Below are positions 33,012 through 44,421 of a DNA stretch of 64,000 nt, in pieces. The translations under genes were made by a program, and so were the position numbers. The notes beneath the pieces are model-generated. The model searched no databases and was not told the DNA's origin. It saw nothing but the letters and a program-made list of their open reading frames with translations. Position 1 is the stretch's first letter. Every line of letters begins with the position of its first letter. Where the stretch lies: the NCBI RefSeq assembly GCF_016808335.1, contig NC_053137.1, positions 11,334,506 through 11,398,505 on the forward strand, in the 5' to 3' direction. This DNA is from Panicum virgatum (lineage: Eukaryota; Streptophyta; Magnoliopsida; Poales; Poaceae).

Positions 33012-34279
33012 CGTTATTACCCCTGCTGAATTGTGATTTTACCCCCACTTTCTGCAACTTTGTGATTTTACCCCTGGTTTTTGAAAACGAAGATAGAATT
33101 TACCCCTACTCTGTTAACTAGACTTAGTGGTGTTAAATGGGTTGGTAAAAGGCGAGTTTACCCTTGCGTTTTTTCCCTGTTATACGAACACTTTTTGATT
33201 TTACCCCATTTTGACATTAAACCATATGGCTCTAAATAATTTCTCAACGTGCTTGCTTCTTCCTCGTGGACTTCTTCTTCCTCGGTCTTACAGCCCCTTC
33301 GCTCAACTTGACGCCGCCACCGATTCGAACACCATGGCTCGCCGCGCACCGCACTAGCTTTGACCAGCCTCGTGAGCAGCGTGGTGGCGACCTCCCCCAG
33401 CGGCCCCAGCTTGGACAGCTTTTTTTTTTTATGGAAACAGGAGGGGCATGCCCCTACTGGATATATATTAAAAGAATCGAAGTGAAAATAGAAGTACAAA
33501 CAAGAAGAAACCAAAAGGACAGACAACCAAAGAGAAAGAGAAGAAGAAAAAAGAAAAACAGGTTAATCCTAAGGAAATCACATCTGCAAAGCTAACCACG
33601 ACTCCATGGCCAAAACATTACTTCGCTTTGCTTTTCAGCTTGGACAGCTTCCCCACGAGACCCACAAGGCCACAAGAGGAGCAATCCATCTAAAACCCCA
33701 AACTCAAACCAAATTACGGAACAGGGGGCTGACCCAGGGCTTGGACTGTGAACTCGCCGGATGCAATGCGCGCGACCAGCTTGGCTGGACACTACCTCTA
33801 CCTGGGCATGGGAAAAAGCTGGATCCGCCTGCCGCCGCCTGAGCCCGTATCGCGCGCACGCGCCCTGGCTGCCGCATCCCAGGCGGCTTGCCACCCGCCC
33901 GCGCCCACGTGCCCTCGCCCGTGCCACAAGCCGCCCGCGCAACCGCGTGTCGCAGGCCAAGCCCCTGGCCGGCGGAGATGAGCATGCCGCCGGCGCCCGT
34001 GCAGTAGCGCGCGCGAGAGGTTAGGGATTGGAGGGTCACGAGAGGCAGAGGACAAGGGACACTGGTGTTTTGTAATAGGAAGGGGTATTTTTGTCTTTGC
34101 ATCCTATTACGAAGGATCTCTTTTTTTAAAAAAAAAATCAGTTATTTCACGTCCCTCTAAAAGGGTTAAAAAGAGAGGCAAATGGAAGCTTCAGTTTGAT
34201 AAACCAGGGGTAAAATCATAAAGTTGCGAAAAGTGAGAGTAAAACCACTATTAGCTTTGGAAACAGGGTAGAAACACCA
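33012..34279. mobile_element. MULE-like element with imperfect long inverted repeats
   Basis: The left arm (33012-33090: TTACCCCTG...GCAACTTTGTGATTTTACCC) matches the inverted right arm (about 34200-34279) over roughly 75 bp with several mismatches. The interior is GC-rich and includes a minus-strand open stretch reading KLSKLGPLGEVATTLLTRL (33422-33360), interrupted by a LINE insertion. A 9-bp target duplication was not found, so the superfamily is tentative. Confidence 0.55.
33423..33635 (-). mobile_element. 5'-truncated LINE with 15-bp target duplication
   Basis: CAGCTTGGACAGCTT occurs at 33408-33422 and 33636-33650 and flanks a 213-bp insert. The insert starts with a T-run on the plus strand, which is a poly-A tail on the minus strand. 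It is nested in the element at 33012-34279. Confidence 0.75.
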
Positions 34280-34862
34280 ATTTCCCTTTTTAAAAACTGT
34301 TCATAAAATTAAATGAGAAACCCTCGTGGACTAGTGGCTTTGCTGTGCTCCATAGAACGGAGGACACTCCTTGCAGAGTGAAATCTTTAGTTGTGTTTGT
34401 CTTACTTGCTGGCAGCTATTTGTTTGCATTGCTAACTAGCCTAAAAGATTTTCCTAGGAATTGTTTGGACTCAAACAAAGGCTGTCGATGGAATCTGAGC
34501 GGACCAGAACCCACTTTGGTCCTAAGTGATTCTGTTTTCTACCTTGGTGATGAGTGATGACTAGCCGGCGAGCCTCTAGCATGTGTCCAAAACAATCTAC
34601 AAAAGGATCTGCTAGACGAGCAGAACAAGGAGCCTCTGCAAGATGCCCGTAACATGGGAGTTTAACGGCATTCCTTGCTGTATGCATGGAAACCAACAAA
34701 ATTATTCCTATCTTTCTTGTACTCCAGTTAAGCACTAATTGTTTGTTGGTGTTGCATCGAAACCAACAAAATTATTTTAGCAAGTTGTTGATACATTATT
34801 ATTGTAGATCTGAGGCTGAGCACCTTATATAGTGGCTGTCAGATCCTGTACTGTGAACATAT

Positions 34863-35244
34863 CAGGGCCGTACCGGCAAATTCGAAGGCCCTGTGCGAAA
34901 CTATGAACTGGACCCTAGTACCATCGTTGCGCCTGCGAGTGCCCAGTGAAATCCGAAAGGTGGAAGTGCAGACGTGACTTGTGCTGTGCCTGGCGAGCGG
35001 TTATAGTGGAAGCGAAAAAGATTGCACTGCGATCTGCAGATTTGATTGAAAGACAATGGTCAAGCGGCATATTTCCTCTTCTATGACATATTTGGGCTAC
35101 AGTTTGCTTCGTATTGGATCAAAATATAACTAAAACAAAATCTACTATATAACTATACCTAGTATACTCGTTATATTTTGGGGGCCCTAAAATTTGGGGG
35201 CCCTGTGCGGTCGCACGGCCCGCACGGGCCTAGATACAGCCCTG
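34863..35244. mobile_element. hAT MITE at the promoter of the dioxygenase gene (382 bp)
   Basis: CAGGGCCGTACC (34863) and GATACAGCCCTG (ending 35244) form the inverted ends. The 8-bp duplication GAACATAT is perfect (34855-34862 and 35245-35252). The right end is only 72 bp upstream of the dioxygenase ATG. Confidence 0.88.
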
Positions 35245-35246
35245 GA

Positions 35247-35256
35247 ACATATAAGC
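35247..35256 (+). promoter_or_regulatory. TATA-like box of the dioxygenase gene
   Basis: ACATATAAGC lies about 65 bp upstream of the ATG at 35317. Its first bases belong to the hAT target duplication, so part of this element exists twice, on either side of the insertion. Confidence 0.45.
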
Positions 35257-35316
35257 AAGCTTAGTCATTGATTCATCAAATTTTGCGAGTATTTACTTGA
35301 GAGTTTTGAACTCCTG

Positions 35317-38300
35317 ATGGAGATGGAGGTTCCGACTCCGAGCAGTGGCGAAAGCGGTTGGTCTCGTATGGCTTCTTCGCTCCCTGTCAGGAATGTACAA
35401 GATCTCGCAGCCAGTGGTGAAGAGCTCACAGCCGAGACTCTTGCAAGGTACATCCGGATGGACATTCAAAACGGTGATGTCCTCGTCGAGCGATCCGGTG
35501 AGGTTCCTGTGGTCGACCTTGGTAGGCTCTTTGATCCTCAGTTTGCAGAACAGGAGGCAGCTCACCTCAGGTTTGCTTGCGAGGATTGGGGTTTCTTTCA
35601 GGTACGCAGTTTTTCAACAAGGTGAATCGGTGTCAACTTGAGTGACTTGAGAAAACTAGCAACAATTTCTAGTGACTTTGACATCCCAAATTACCCAAAT
35701 GTTATTGTTGTAGAAATTAAAATTATATATATTGACTGCGCAGGACTAAAACAGTTACTAACCTGATTTTTAGAAGGGAACGTATCAGGTGCAAACCAAT
35801 CTCTCCGTGCAAACTATGAAAACTTCAATCTGGGTCATTGGATCAACATCCAATGGGCATGGGGGATTGGATAATTTTACAATCTGAACCCACCTTTGGA
35901 TTGGGTAATCACACTTTTCCAAATTCCCCTCCCATCCCATGCGCCCCTCCCCTTGGATGTTGATCTGATGGCACAGATTGAAGTTTCCATAGCTTGCACG
36001 GAGAGGTTGGTTTGCACTTGATATGTTTCCTTTTTAGTATGTGCCATTCTTTGGCAAGACCATGACATGCTTTTGACAATATGAACCCCATAATTTACCG
36101 TTTTGTTCTCAAAGAAGTTACACTACATCGATCATCAACCTTTTGGAATTTACGTACAGCTTGTTAATCACGGAATACCAGAGGAGATAATCACGAATGT
36201 AAGAAACGACATCCGGAAATTCTTTCAACTTCCCCTTGAGGTAAAGAATGCCTATGCACAGCTTCCAGGAAACATTCAAGGTTACGGCCAATCATTCGTT
36301 ATGTCGGAGAGTCAAACACTTGACTGGTCTGACATGCTTGGCATCTTAACTCAGCCGCCTCAGGCCCGTGATATGAGATACTGGCCTTCTCATCAGCCTC
36401 ATACTTTCAGGTTAGAGTTTAATTATACAACTGCAGCAATCCATAAACAAATACATGCATGTTATGATCAGTAGGCATGCATCATCTATACAGTTTTCTG
36501 TTTCGGACCTCTAAGGTCTAAGCCATTAAACTGCCAAAAACCTAGTCAGTAGAGGGTTGGCATAGAACCGGCACAAAAACTCTTATAGGAGATATTGGGC
36601 TATGATGCTAGATCTTTGGTTTTATGATTAAACAAAATGTACTTTTGGTTATTTTGGATGTTGTAGTGCCACCTCAATTGGGCAACCGTGCAAAAACTGC
36701 AGCTAGATTTTGCTTATTTCTATTTTGAACCTCTTACAGTACTCTTACATATTTGTGACACACTATACTTTTGAACCACAAAAAAGGACTTCTATACATT
36801 TCTATACAGTAATAGAGAAGGCTTCGAAGTCAAGCATATAAATTTATACCTTTATTCCTGCAATGTATACGAACTCCATTTTTCCTCCTTACTATTAGAG
36901 AACCAGAGATCACATGTTTAAACACTACAGTACACATACTGTCACTACTACAGAAATGCGCAGGGCTTTTTTTTTTCATCTAAAACTAGAGCAGCAAATG
37001 CATCTCCAAGAACAGGCTGCACCATCTCCCACCTCTATAAATCCTTTTACAGGGGCAGTTAATGGCTTCACCGGCCCCTTATATGAGAGTATTAATGAAA
37101 ATATATAATGCCAAACTTTTCACCATACACTTCACCTTGTATCATCAATACCTATAGCACTAATAAATATTTTTTCTTGTCTGATATCAGGAAATCTATT
37201 GAAGACTATTCTTCTGAGCTTATGAAAGTTTCTCACTCCATTGTAACCTTTATTGCAAAAACACTAAATATTGATCCCAAATTGATGGAAGACAAATATG
37301 TGTCACAATTTTTGAGGATGAATTACTACCCGCCGTGCAAGGCCATGGCTGACAAGGTTTTGGGATTTTCGCCGCACTCTGATGGAAGTTTTTTTACTCT
37401 CCTTCTAGAAGTTAATTCAGTTCAAGGCCTTCAAATTAAAAGGCACAATGCATGGATCCCAGTGAAACCAAACCCTAAAGCACTGCTAGTGAATGTGGGT
37501 GACTATCTTGAGGTATGAAATCTCTCCTGCAAATTATGTTCGTTATTGATGTTATCAAGGAAAACCATGGCCAACAATGTAATTCTCCAAAAAAAAAATA
37601 TAAGTCACTGTTTTAAAGTTTTGTCTTGTACATGCTTTCTTAGACGTTGATGCATGTCCACTAAGAATGCATATTGATTCGTTAGGCACAAACATCCTTT
37701 TATGGTTACATTCAGAGTGTAACTTCTGGTTCCTTTTCTGTCAATTTTTTTATTGAAAAGAGTTTTCTTATTATCTTTCAAAAGGTACGTATACTTGCAA
37801 GTTTGATACCTAGGTATCAAATGTTTACCTCCTATATGATATTCAAGGGAATAAATACATAAAAGTACCCTTTGGTACTTTACAATCATTGTAAAAGAGC
37901 TCATGTTATAATTGGTAGTACCTCTTCAAAGACTGAAAAGGCTCAAAAGCTTTATAATGATTCGGTGAAACAGTGTGAAATGACATAATTTTTAGGAATT
38001 GAGATTTCATCGAAAGGGAAGCTTCTATCTTAACATAAGGGATTTGTTTTTTCCTTTATGCATAGCCGATCCCCTAACAATAGTTCACCGTTCAAGTATA
38101 CTCTCTTTAATTACCCATTTATATGAATGTCTCTTTTTAGAATATGATCTAAGATATCAGAACCAACTTGATATCCCATCTGTTTTCTTTAACCCTTTTG
38201 TGTTTGTAGATCATGTCAAATGGAAAGTACAAGAGTATTGAGCACAGAGTTACAATAAATACCAATCAGGAGCGGATGACTGTGTCGGCGTTTCACGTCC

Positions 38301-38449
38301 CGTCACTTGGTGGAGTAATTTCACCGGTTACTGGCATCACAGAAGAAAAGATGTTTTACAAGACGATGGGAGTGGAAGAGTATGCAAAACTTTATATGTC
38401 AAACAAATTGGATGGGAAGAGAGCCTTGGATCATGCTAAGTTGCTCTAA
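35317..38449 (+). CDS. 2-oxoglutarate/Fe(II)-dependent dioxygenase (SRG1 / norcoclaurine-synthase-like), four exons
   Basis: Exons 35317-35601, 36160-36410, 37191-37512 and 38210-38449 join in frame to 365 codons, with GT-AG introns throughout. This is the usual length for plant DOXC-class 2OG oxygenases. The N-terminal non-heme dioxygenase domain covers about residues 60-165 (EVPVVDLGRL, WGFFQLVNHGI). The 2OG-FeII domain (about 215-315) has the Fe ligands H241 and D243 (SPHSDGSF) and H298 (SIEHRV), with R308 as the 2-oxoglutarate-binding Arg. The usual RxS motif reads R-M-T. NYYPPC and NGKYKSIEHR are family signatures. The closest relatives I recall are SRG1-like and S-norcoclaurine-synthase-1-like proteins; the substrate cannot be told from sequence. 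It is a soluble cytosolic enzyme. It is the only gene in the window that appears intact. Introns 1 and 2 carry MITE-like sequence. Confidence 0.9.
35773..36036. mobile_element. Foldback MITE in intron 1 of the dioxygenase
   Basis: The left arm (35773-35857, containing TGCAAACCAATCTCTCCGTG) and the inverted right arm (about 35950-36036) match over some 85 bp at roughly 80-85 percent. The internal loop is short and C-rich. Target duplication is uncertain (TTTTTAG-like on both sides). Confidence 0.72.
36945..37110 (+). mobile_element. Possible CACTA-type terminal fragment in intron 2
   Basis: CACTACTACAGAAATGCGCA begins like a CACTA terminus, and GGGGCAGTTAATGG and CACCGGCCCC resemble CACTA subterminal motifs. 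The other end was not identified. Confidence 0.35.
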
Positions 38450-39993
38450 AAGAACGGAGTTTCGTTATGCCGGTTCCGGTCCTTCTAGAAGATCGTCTAG
38501 TAGGCATACATGCATATTATTCATGTTCGGTATTAATGGTGCATTCTTGTATTAAGAAGTTGTTGCATGTTGTTTGATTATGTCTTAGAAAGTAAAAAAA
38601 ACATGATTTACATATCGCTAAGATATATATAGTGACATCAATGGAGTACTTCGTTACCACAATCTGCTCTCCCGGCGCACTTACTAATAATTGTGTTGTT
38701 ACAGTAAGTTGAAATTGTTGTCCTTGGAGAACACCGAGTTGTGCAATTTTAGGGAAAGATGCATATAAAATATCGTTTTGTTTGCTCAGTGTTGTTTATC
38801 AATTCAGGAGGAAGAAATACATCATTTTGAAGGGAATATTAACAATAAGTAAGCTGGTTTCCCTGCAAACAGCTAGAAACGACTTTGTGTTAGGTGCGTG
38901 CAAGCAGCAGGAAAGAATAATGGATGCCGACACACTAGTTCACAAGGCAGAGTCCAACGACCACACACAACACACGCGAGAACCAATGCACCACCCATTA
39001 TTGGTGCTCCCACAAGTTATGGTAGCTCAAATCTCTTGTGCATTACCTCAAGGACAGACTGATAATGTTGAAGGAACACCCTAAGGTCTAAACTAAACGG
39101 TGGGAGGGCCGAAGCGCAAGGGCAGGAGCAGCGCTCGCGATAGCGCGTGCAATTGATGGTGTGAGGCTGCCGGAGGACGGGACCTGCACGCGCCGAGCGA
39201 GATGGCTAGCGGAGTCCCTCAGGTTTTTTGACGAGTGAGCGGCCTTGGATATCGAGTGCGATGGCGAATGGAGATAGGAGGTAGATGTCGGGGCTGTTGG
39301 AAGGGGATTTTACTGAGCTTTTGCCTTTTTTAGCGATCTCATGCCTTGGTATCGCCATGCAAGTTTCAATGGGTCAGCCTAACGACCCGGTACCCAAAAC
39401 TTAAAATGTGGTGTTACTACTCACTCGTCCGACCCATTTTAATTTTGGTGTCAAGTAGTGCATGCCAGATGCTACGGGTCGTTCATCAGTTGATCCAATC
39501 CCTAGCAAGAGGACTCCTCAAGGGCTCAGGGGCCGGCGATGCGGCGGCGCCGGCAACGCCTTGCTCAATTCGTCGCCCGGGCACACCAGCCATGCATCAC
39601 TTGTCGGCATCGATCTCGTGCCATCCCTGCCCTTCACCAGGCTTTTCGTCGACCGCACGCCTCCGCAGCCATCTCCAACTCCAAGTGCATCCGCCCAAAG
39701 CGTCGCTAGCCGCACTCTTCCTCCCACACCAGACCCCGGTCCTCCTCCAGGCGGTGCCTGCACATAGGTAGCACCAGAGAGTTTTCATGGTACTATGTGG
39801 TGCATATTTGCTCTTTTTCTTCATGTCATCTTGTATGGGCTTCTTCCATTTGATATCTTGGACTTCTTACTCGTTTTCTAAAATCTTCAACTTACCTCCT
39901 TGATCTTCCTAGAGGTGTTGATCACTTGATCTTCATGTTGGCCTTTATCTAACTCCATCCTTATATCCATTAAACTAAATAACTTGTATACTA
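38450..39993. other. Intergenic region without supported genes
   Basis: Downstream of the dioxygenase, 38450-38780 probably includes its 3' UTR. The regions 39100-39340 and 39480-39770 are GC-rich with short ORFs on both strands but no recognisable domain; they could be decayed captured sequence. Confidence 0.4.
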
Positions 39994-40230
39994 CTCCCTT
40001 CGTTCCAAATTATAAGACATTCCAACAATCTTAGAGAGTCACAAAGTTTTTTATGTTTGACCAAATTTATATAAACTAAGTACCATTAGATTTTTTATTA
40101 GTTATATTTTCATAGTACATCAATTTGATATCATAAATCTTTATATTTCTCTCTATAATCTTAGTCAAACTTGAGATTGTTTTGACTCTCCAAAATTCTT
40201 GGGATGTCTTATAATCTGGAACGGAGGGAG
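39994..40230. mobile_element. Stowaway MITE (237 bp)
   Basis: CTCCCTTCGTTCCAAATTAT at the left and GGAACGGAGGGAG at the right are near-perfect Stowaway termini, flanked by TA on both sides (39992-39993 and 40231-40232). The region 40231-40793 has no supported feature. Confidence 0.93.
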
Positions 40231-40801
40231 TAGCAGACATCATCTGTCCAAATAATCATGTCGTCGTACAACTCGAGCGGTGAGGGAGATAGTGGAACGT
40301 TTGGTTGGAATGGGGGGATCGTGGAATTTTATTTTTCAGCTTCCTTCGAGTCAGCAGGCTTGGTGTAATTGAGCTATAGCCTGTGCATGTAACGTTTGTT
40401 GAGCATCAGTAGATACAGAGATTGCACATCTTCCCTCAAAGCTAGCATGGGTTAGTGGCATTTTGCTTCAGGGAACCAAAATATAATGTTAGGACAAGCC
40501 CTCCACGTTGCAGTTCAAGATGTGTGCGACTTCAATTTTGTTCGCTCTGACCCTCTTTTAGTTACAATTTCTGATTTGTCGGCCATTTCACTACATATGT
40601 ACACTTAGTAACGTATGCCTATGCACTTACAAGTGCATTCTCTCTAATTTATTTTACCTTTGCCACTACTTAGCCAGTTATGACTATGTAGTGTGCACGA
40701 TGTAGCTGAGTATAGTTCTTTTCAGGACTAGTATTGTGTTAGCCAGGATGAGGACGACGGCCACCAATCGTTTCTGGGTCAATGTATCCTCTCTTTGTAA
40801 G

Positions 40802-43246
40802 CAGGGGCGGAGCTGGAATTTTTTTTATTTTTAACCTATTTTTCAATTTTATTTTAAAAATAACCCACCTGTATATATATTTGCAGATCTAACCCTTTTG
40901 GTCGCGCCGGTCTGCGTGGCGTGACAAAAACACGCTGTCGCGCCACATGCTTTGGCGTGACAAGATGTGCCACGTTGGCACGCTTCGGAGCGCTCGGAAG
41001 GGGTCTGTTAGCTCATATTCCACGTGTCAACCTTGTCACGCCACTCCTACCGGCGTGACAGTACAGCCTTGTCACGTCACCCCGTTGGCGTGTCAAGGTC
41101 TGATTTTAGAAAAATCATATCTTTTTCATACAAACTCGGATGGAGATGATTTTTATATGAAAATTATAGCTCTCAACGAGATCTACAACTTTATAGTTTT
41201 GAATTTTTTCATTTGAAGTCATTAAGATGGTTAAATAATTAATTTAAACTTTTGACAGCATATTAAGCACTTCACCTCTATCGGATCATCTCTAACTTGA
41301 CATGTTTATCATGGTTCTACAAATTAAGTTCTATATAATGTTTGATATATGAAATAATATGGTCTAAATAATAATAGTTCGATAAGAGATACAATGAGAA
41401 ATCAAACTATATCATCCTTGTGTATGAAATATAATGCAACATCCTAGATATTAATTATAGCTATAAGCTAGATCAAGTATTTTTTTGAAAGATTAAGATC
41501 TTAAAATATGATAACAGTTTGAAAAAGATACAAATGTGTAAGTTTTATACTAGTAATTAAGTGGTTTAGATGAAATGAGTACTTTGTTAATCTCCATCTT
41601 ATGGCCTTCTTTTCACTGTATCTCCTTTGGTCAGCGCAACGCTTATCGATTGCACTGCTTGGTTTGGTTAGCCAAGATCATCCCTCAAGGTGCCTCCATG
41701 GTCCCACCACTCTAGATATATATTATATTAATAAGCAAGTGTTGTTATAGAAAAAAAAGAGCCAACACGTTCGTCGAGAGGGTATAGAAATTTATACATT
41801 AATCTAAAAAGAAGAAGAATTTACACAATTGGGTTTTACGAAGAACTAATGATCTAAACTGACTCAAGATGCCATATCATATACAATTGAAAAATATCTA
41901 ATTTCATAATTAAAGAATTAAAAAATAGAATATAATTATAGAGTCCATGCCAAATACAAAAATTTGTCAGACTTTCCCACCCAATCAAGACTATGCTGTA
42001 TGGCACGTCTAATGGGGATCAAATCAGGTTGATCCTGATAGATGGAAGTAAAATGATGGGGCATGATGATGGGTCAAAACAACATAATATATGGATGCAA
42101 AAAAATGACACAATTATTGATTGTTTTATATGCTTATTTGTATATGGCCTTCCAACAACGTCAGGGACCGTAAGAAATTCGGCACAACAGTAGTAGAGAA
42201 GTCTCCATACAGGTGGTGGTGGCAAAACGGTTGTACATATGCACATGTAACTTTGGAGTTGATTTGTACAAAATAGATATAATGTATATGCACGTAATTT
42301 GATAGGCAATGTGAAAATATGTATAATAAGACTTAGTGATGTATAGTTGTTGAAGAACAAACTCTAGGGGAACAAATAAAATAGCCTGCTACAACAAAGT
42401 ATTTATAATAAAAAAAACAAAACGTAGCAAAACTAGCCACGCTATTAGTATGGACCAACTCACAAGTTAAAGCTATAATTAATAATACCTATTGTGTTGC
42501 ATTATATTACGTACGCAATGATGATATAGTTTGATTTCTCATTGTATCTCTTATCAAACTATTATTATTTAGTCCATATTATTTCATATATCAAACATTA
42601 TATAGAACTTAATTTGTAGAACCATGATAAACATGTCAAGTTAGAGATGATCCGATAGAGGTAAAGTGCTTAATATGCTGTCAAAAGTTTAAATCAATTA
42701 TTTAACCATCTTAGTCACTTCAAATGAAAAAACTCAAAACTACAAAGTTGTAGATCTCGTTGAGAGCTACAATGTTTGTATAAAAATCATCTCCATCCGA
42801 GTTCGTATGAAAAAGATATGATTTTTCTAAAGTCAGACATTGTCACGCCAGCGGGTGTGGCGTGACAAGGCTGTACTATCACGCCGGTGGGAGTGGCGTG
42901 ACAAGGTTGACACGTAGAATATGAGCTGCCAGACCCCTTCCGAGCGCTCCGAATCGTGCCAATGTGGCACATCTTGTCACGCCAATGCATGTGGCGTGAC
43001 AGCGTGTTTTTGTCACGCCACGCAGACCGGCGCGACCAAAAGGGTTAGATTTGCAAATATATATCCGGGTGGGTTATTTTTAAAATAAAATTGAAAAATA
43101 GGTTAAAAATAAAAAATATTCGCGGAGCTGCAGCCACCACCGGCAAATCACCTTTAAATCACTGTAGTTTATATCAAATGACCCTGTAGAAAATCAAAAT
43201 TACTATACGTCAACTTTGGTACCAAAAATTTTTAGCTTCGCCCCTG
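40802..43246. mobile_element. hAT MITE split by a nested MULE
   Basis: CAGGGGCGGAGCTG (40802) and AGCTTCGCCCCTG (ending 43246) are the hAT ends, with a perfect 8-bp duplication TTTGTAAG (40794-40801 and 43247-43254). The hAT itself is only about 130 bp (40802-40815 plus 43131-43246, allowing for the MULE target duplication); everything between is the MULE. Confidence 0.9.
40816..43121. mobile_element. Mutator-like element with ~660-bp inverted arms (2306 bp)
   Basis: The ends GAATTTTTTTTATTTTTAAC and its inverted counterpart are flanked by the perfect 9-bp duplication GCGGAGCTG (40807-40815 and 43122-43130), the hallmark of Mutator-like elements. The left arm runs to about 41475 and the inverted right arm from about 42463. 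Arms contain repeated GTCACGCC/GGCGTGAC words. The 1-kb loop (41476-42462) is AT-rich with no recognisable coding sequence. Confidence 0.9.
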
Positions 43247-43339
43247 TTTGTAAGCATCAGATGCTTGGCAGGTCACAAGGGAATGTTGTAGCAAGACCAT
43301 TAAAGTAAACCGACTAGGTCAGTTTGGCCTTTTCACTTT

Positions 43340-43709
43340 GCCAATCTCAGTGGGAGTGTTACGAAAGTGTCATGGACGTTAATTTTGCTGACATGACAAC
43401 CTCATTATGAACAGGGGCGGATCTACCACCGGGTCAGCCGGGGCTAGAGCCCCTCCTACCCGTGCTTGATGCATGGAGCCCCTCCTAAAAATTTGTAGCC
43501 ATTGAAGCCTAAAAAGAATAGCTATAGATAGAAGATAAAGTGAATAAGCTCCTCCTAATATTTTTTCTAGATCCGCCACTGATTATGAAGAGAGAGAAGG
43601 GGAAATGTCATGGAATATGAGAGAAGTGTGAATCACCATGACACTCCTCCGGTTCGATTACCTAATTTATTTTGGTAACTGTACCGATGACACTCCCACT
43701 GAGACTGGC
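43340..43709. mobile_element. mPing-like Tourist MITE interrupted by a hAT MITE
   Basis: GCCAATCTCAGTGGGAGTGT and, inverted, GCCAGTCTCAGTGGGAGTGT form the ends. They resemble the GGCCAGTCACAATGG terminus of the mPing group (PIF/Harbinger). A second member lies at 62268-62431. The hAT MITE 43412-43581 is nested within. Confidence 0.65.
43412..43581. mobile_element. hAT MITE (170 bp) nested in the mPing-like MITE
   Basis: CAGGGGCGGATCTA at the left and TAGATCCGCCACTG at the right are inverted ends. The 8-bp duplication ATTATGAA is perfect (43404-43411 and 43582-43589). Confidence 0.92.
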
Positions 43710-44421
43710 GTAGTGTGCTTCTCATCTCTTTCTCTCTTCTCTCGCTGATGCTTTTTCTATAAGAAACAGATGCATGGAAGCTCACAGACAGGAAGTGTTG
43801 TAGAAGAACCATTGAAGATCCCCGCGATCGAGCCTGTAAGCTGACAACTCTCTTGCTTTGGAATTTTCACATTCCCTTTCGTCTTTACTAGTTCTCTGAT
43901 CCTTCTCCAAACAAACCACTAGTGAGCATGCCCCCTCCTATTGGCTATTGCTACTTATCTCCAAATACAGTTTGCACTTCGCAGTCAGCACTTGATTGAC
44001 ATCAAAAATAGGTAATCAAACAAGACATCAGCAAACATCAGTTTCGTATTTGTTTGCTATCTTACAGTCTTATTGCTTTGTTTTCTGCTATAAGGTGCAT
44101 CTCTGCTTTCCTTTCATGTGTTTTTTTCTCCAAACAGAGGTGAGGTGAGCGTGCCCTCGATCCTGGTTGCAAGCCATGCTAAATCAGATCTGCTACTCAT
44201 CTCGAGCACAGATCACAGGCAGCACTTGGTTGACATCGTCAGGAACATAAAAGGGTAATCAAATACTAAGACGTAACCAAATCAGACATCAGTCATACAT
44301 CCCATCATGTTATATTTGTATGCAATTTTACAGATTTTAAAGGTAGGTATTCCTAAACGCTGAATAAAACTAGCCCCCCTGCGCTAAGAAGATGTGAGGC
44401 CCAGCTGGCGAGCATGAGGCT
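43710..44421. repeat. Diverged direct duplication in an otherwise featureless stretch
   Basis: Segments at about 43920-44067 and 44150-44335 share GTGAGC.TGCCC, CTACT.ATCTC, AGCACTTG.TTGACATC and GGTAATCAAA...GACATCAG. The arrangement suggests an old tandem duplication. No ORF is supported. Confidence 0.45.

Noticed and set aside
36945..37110. Complete CACTA transposon in dioxygenase intron 2
   Set aside because: Only one CACTA-like end is visible; kept as a low-confidence fragment.
38782..39084. 100-codon ORF downstream of the dioxygenase
   Set aside because: No recognisable domain; a chance ORF is more likely.
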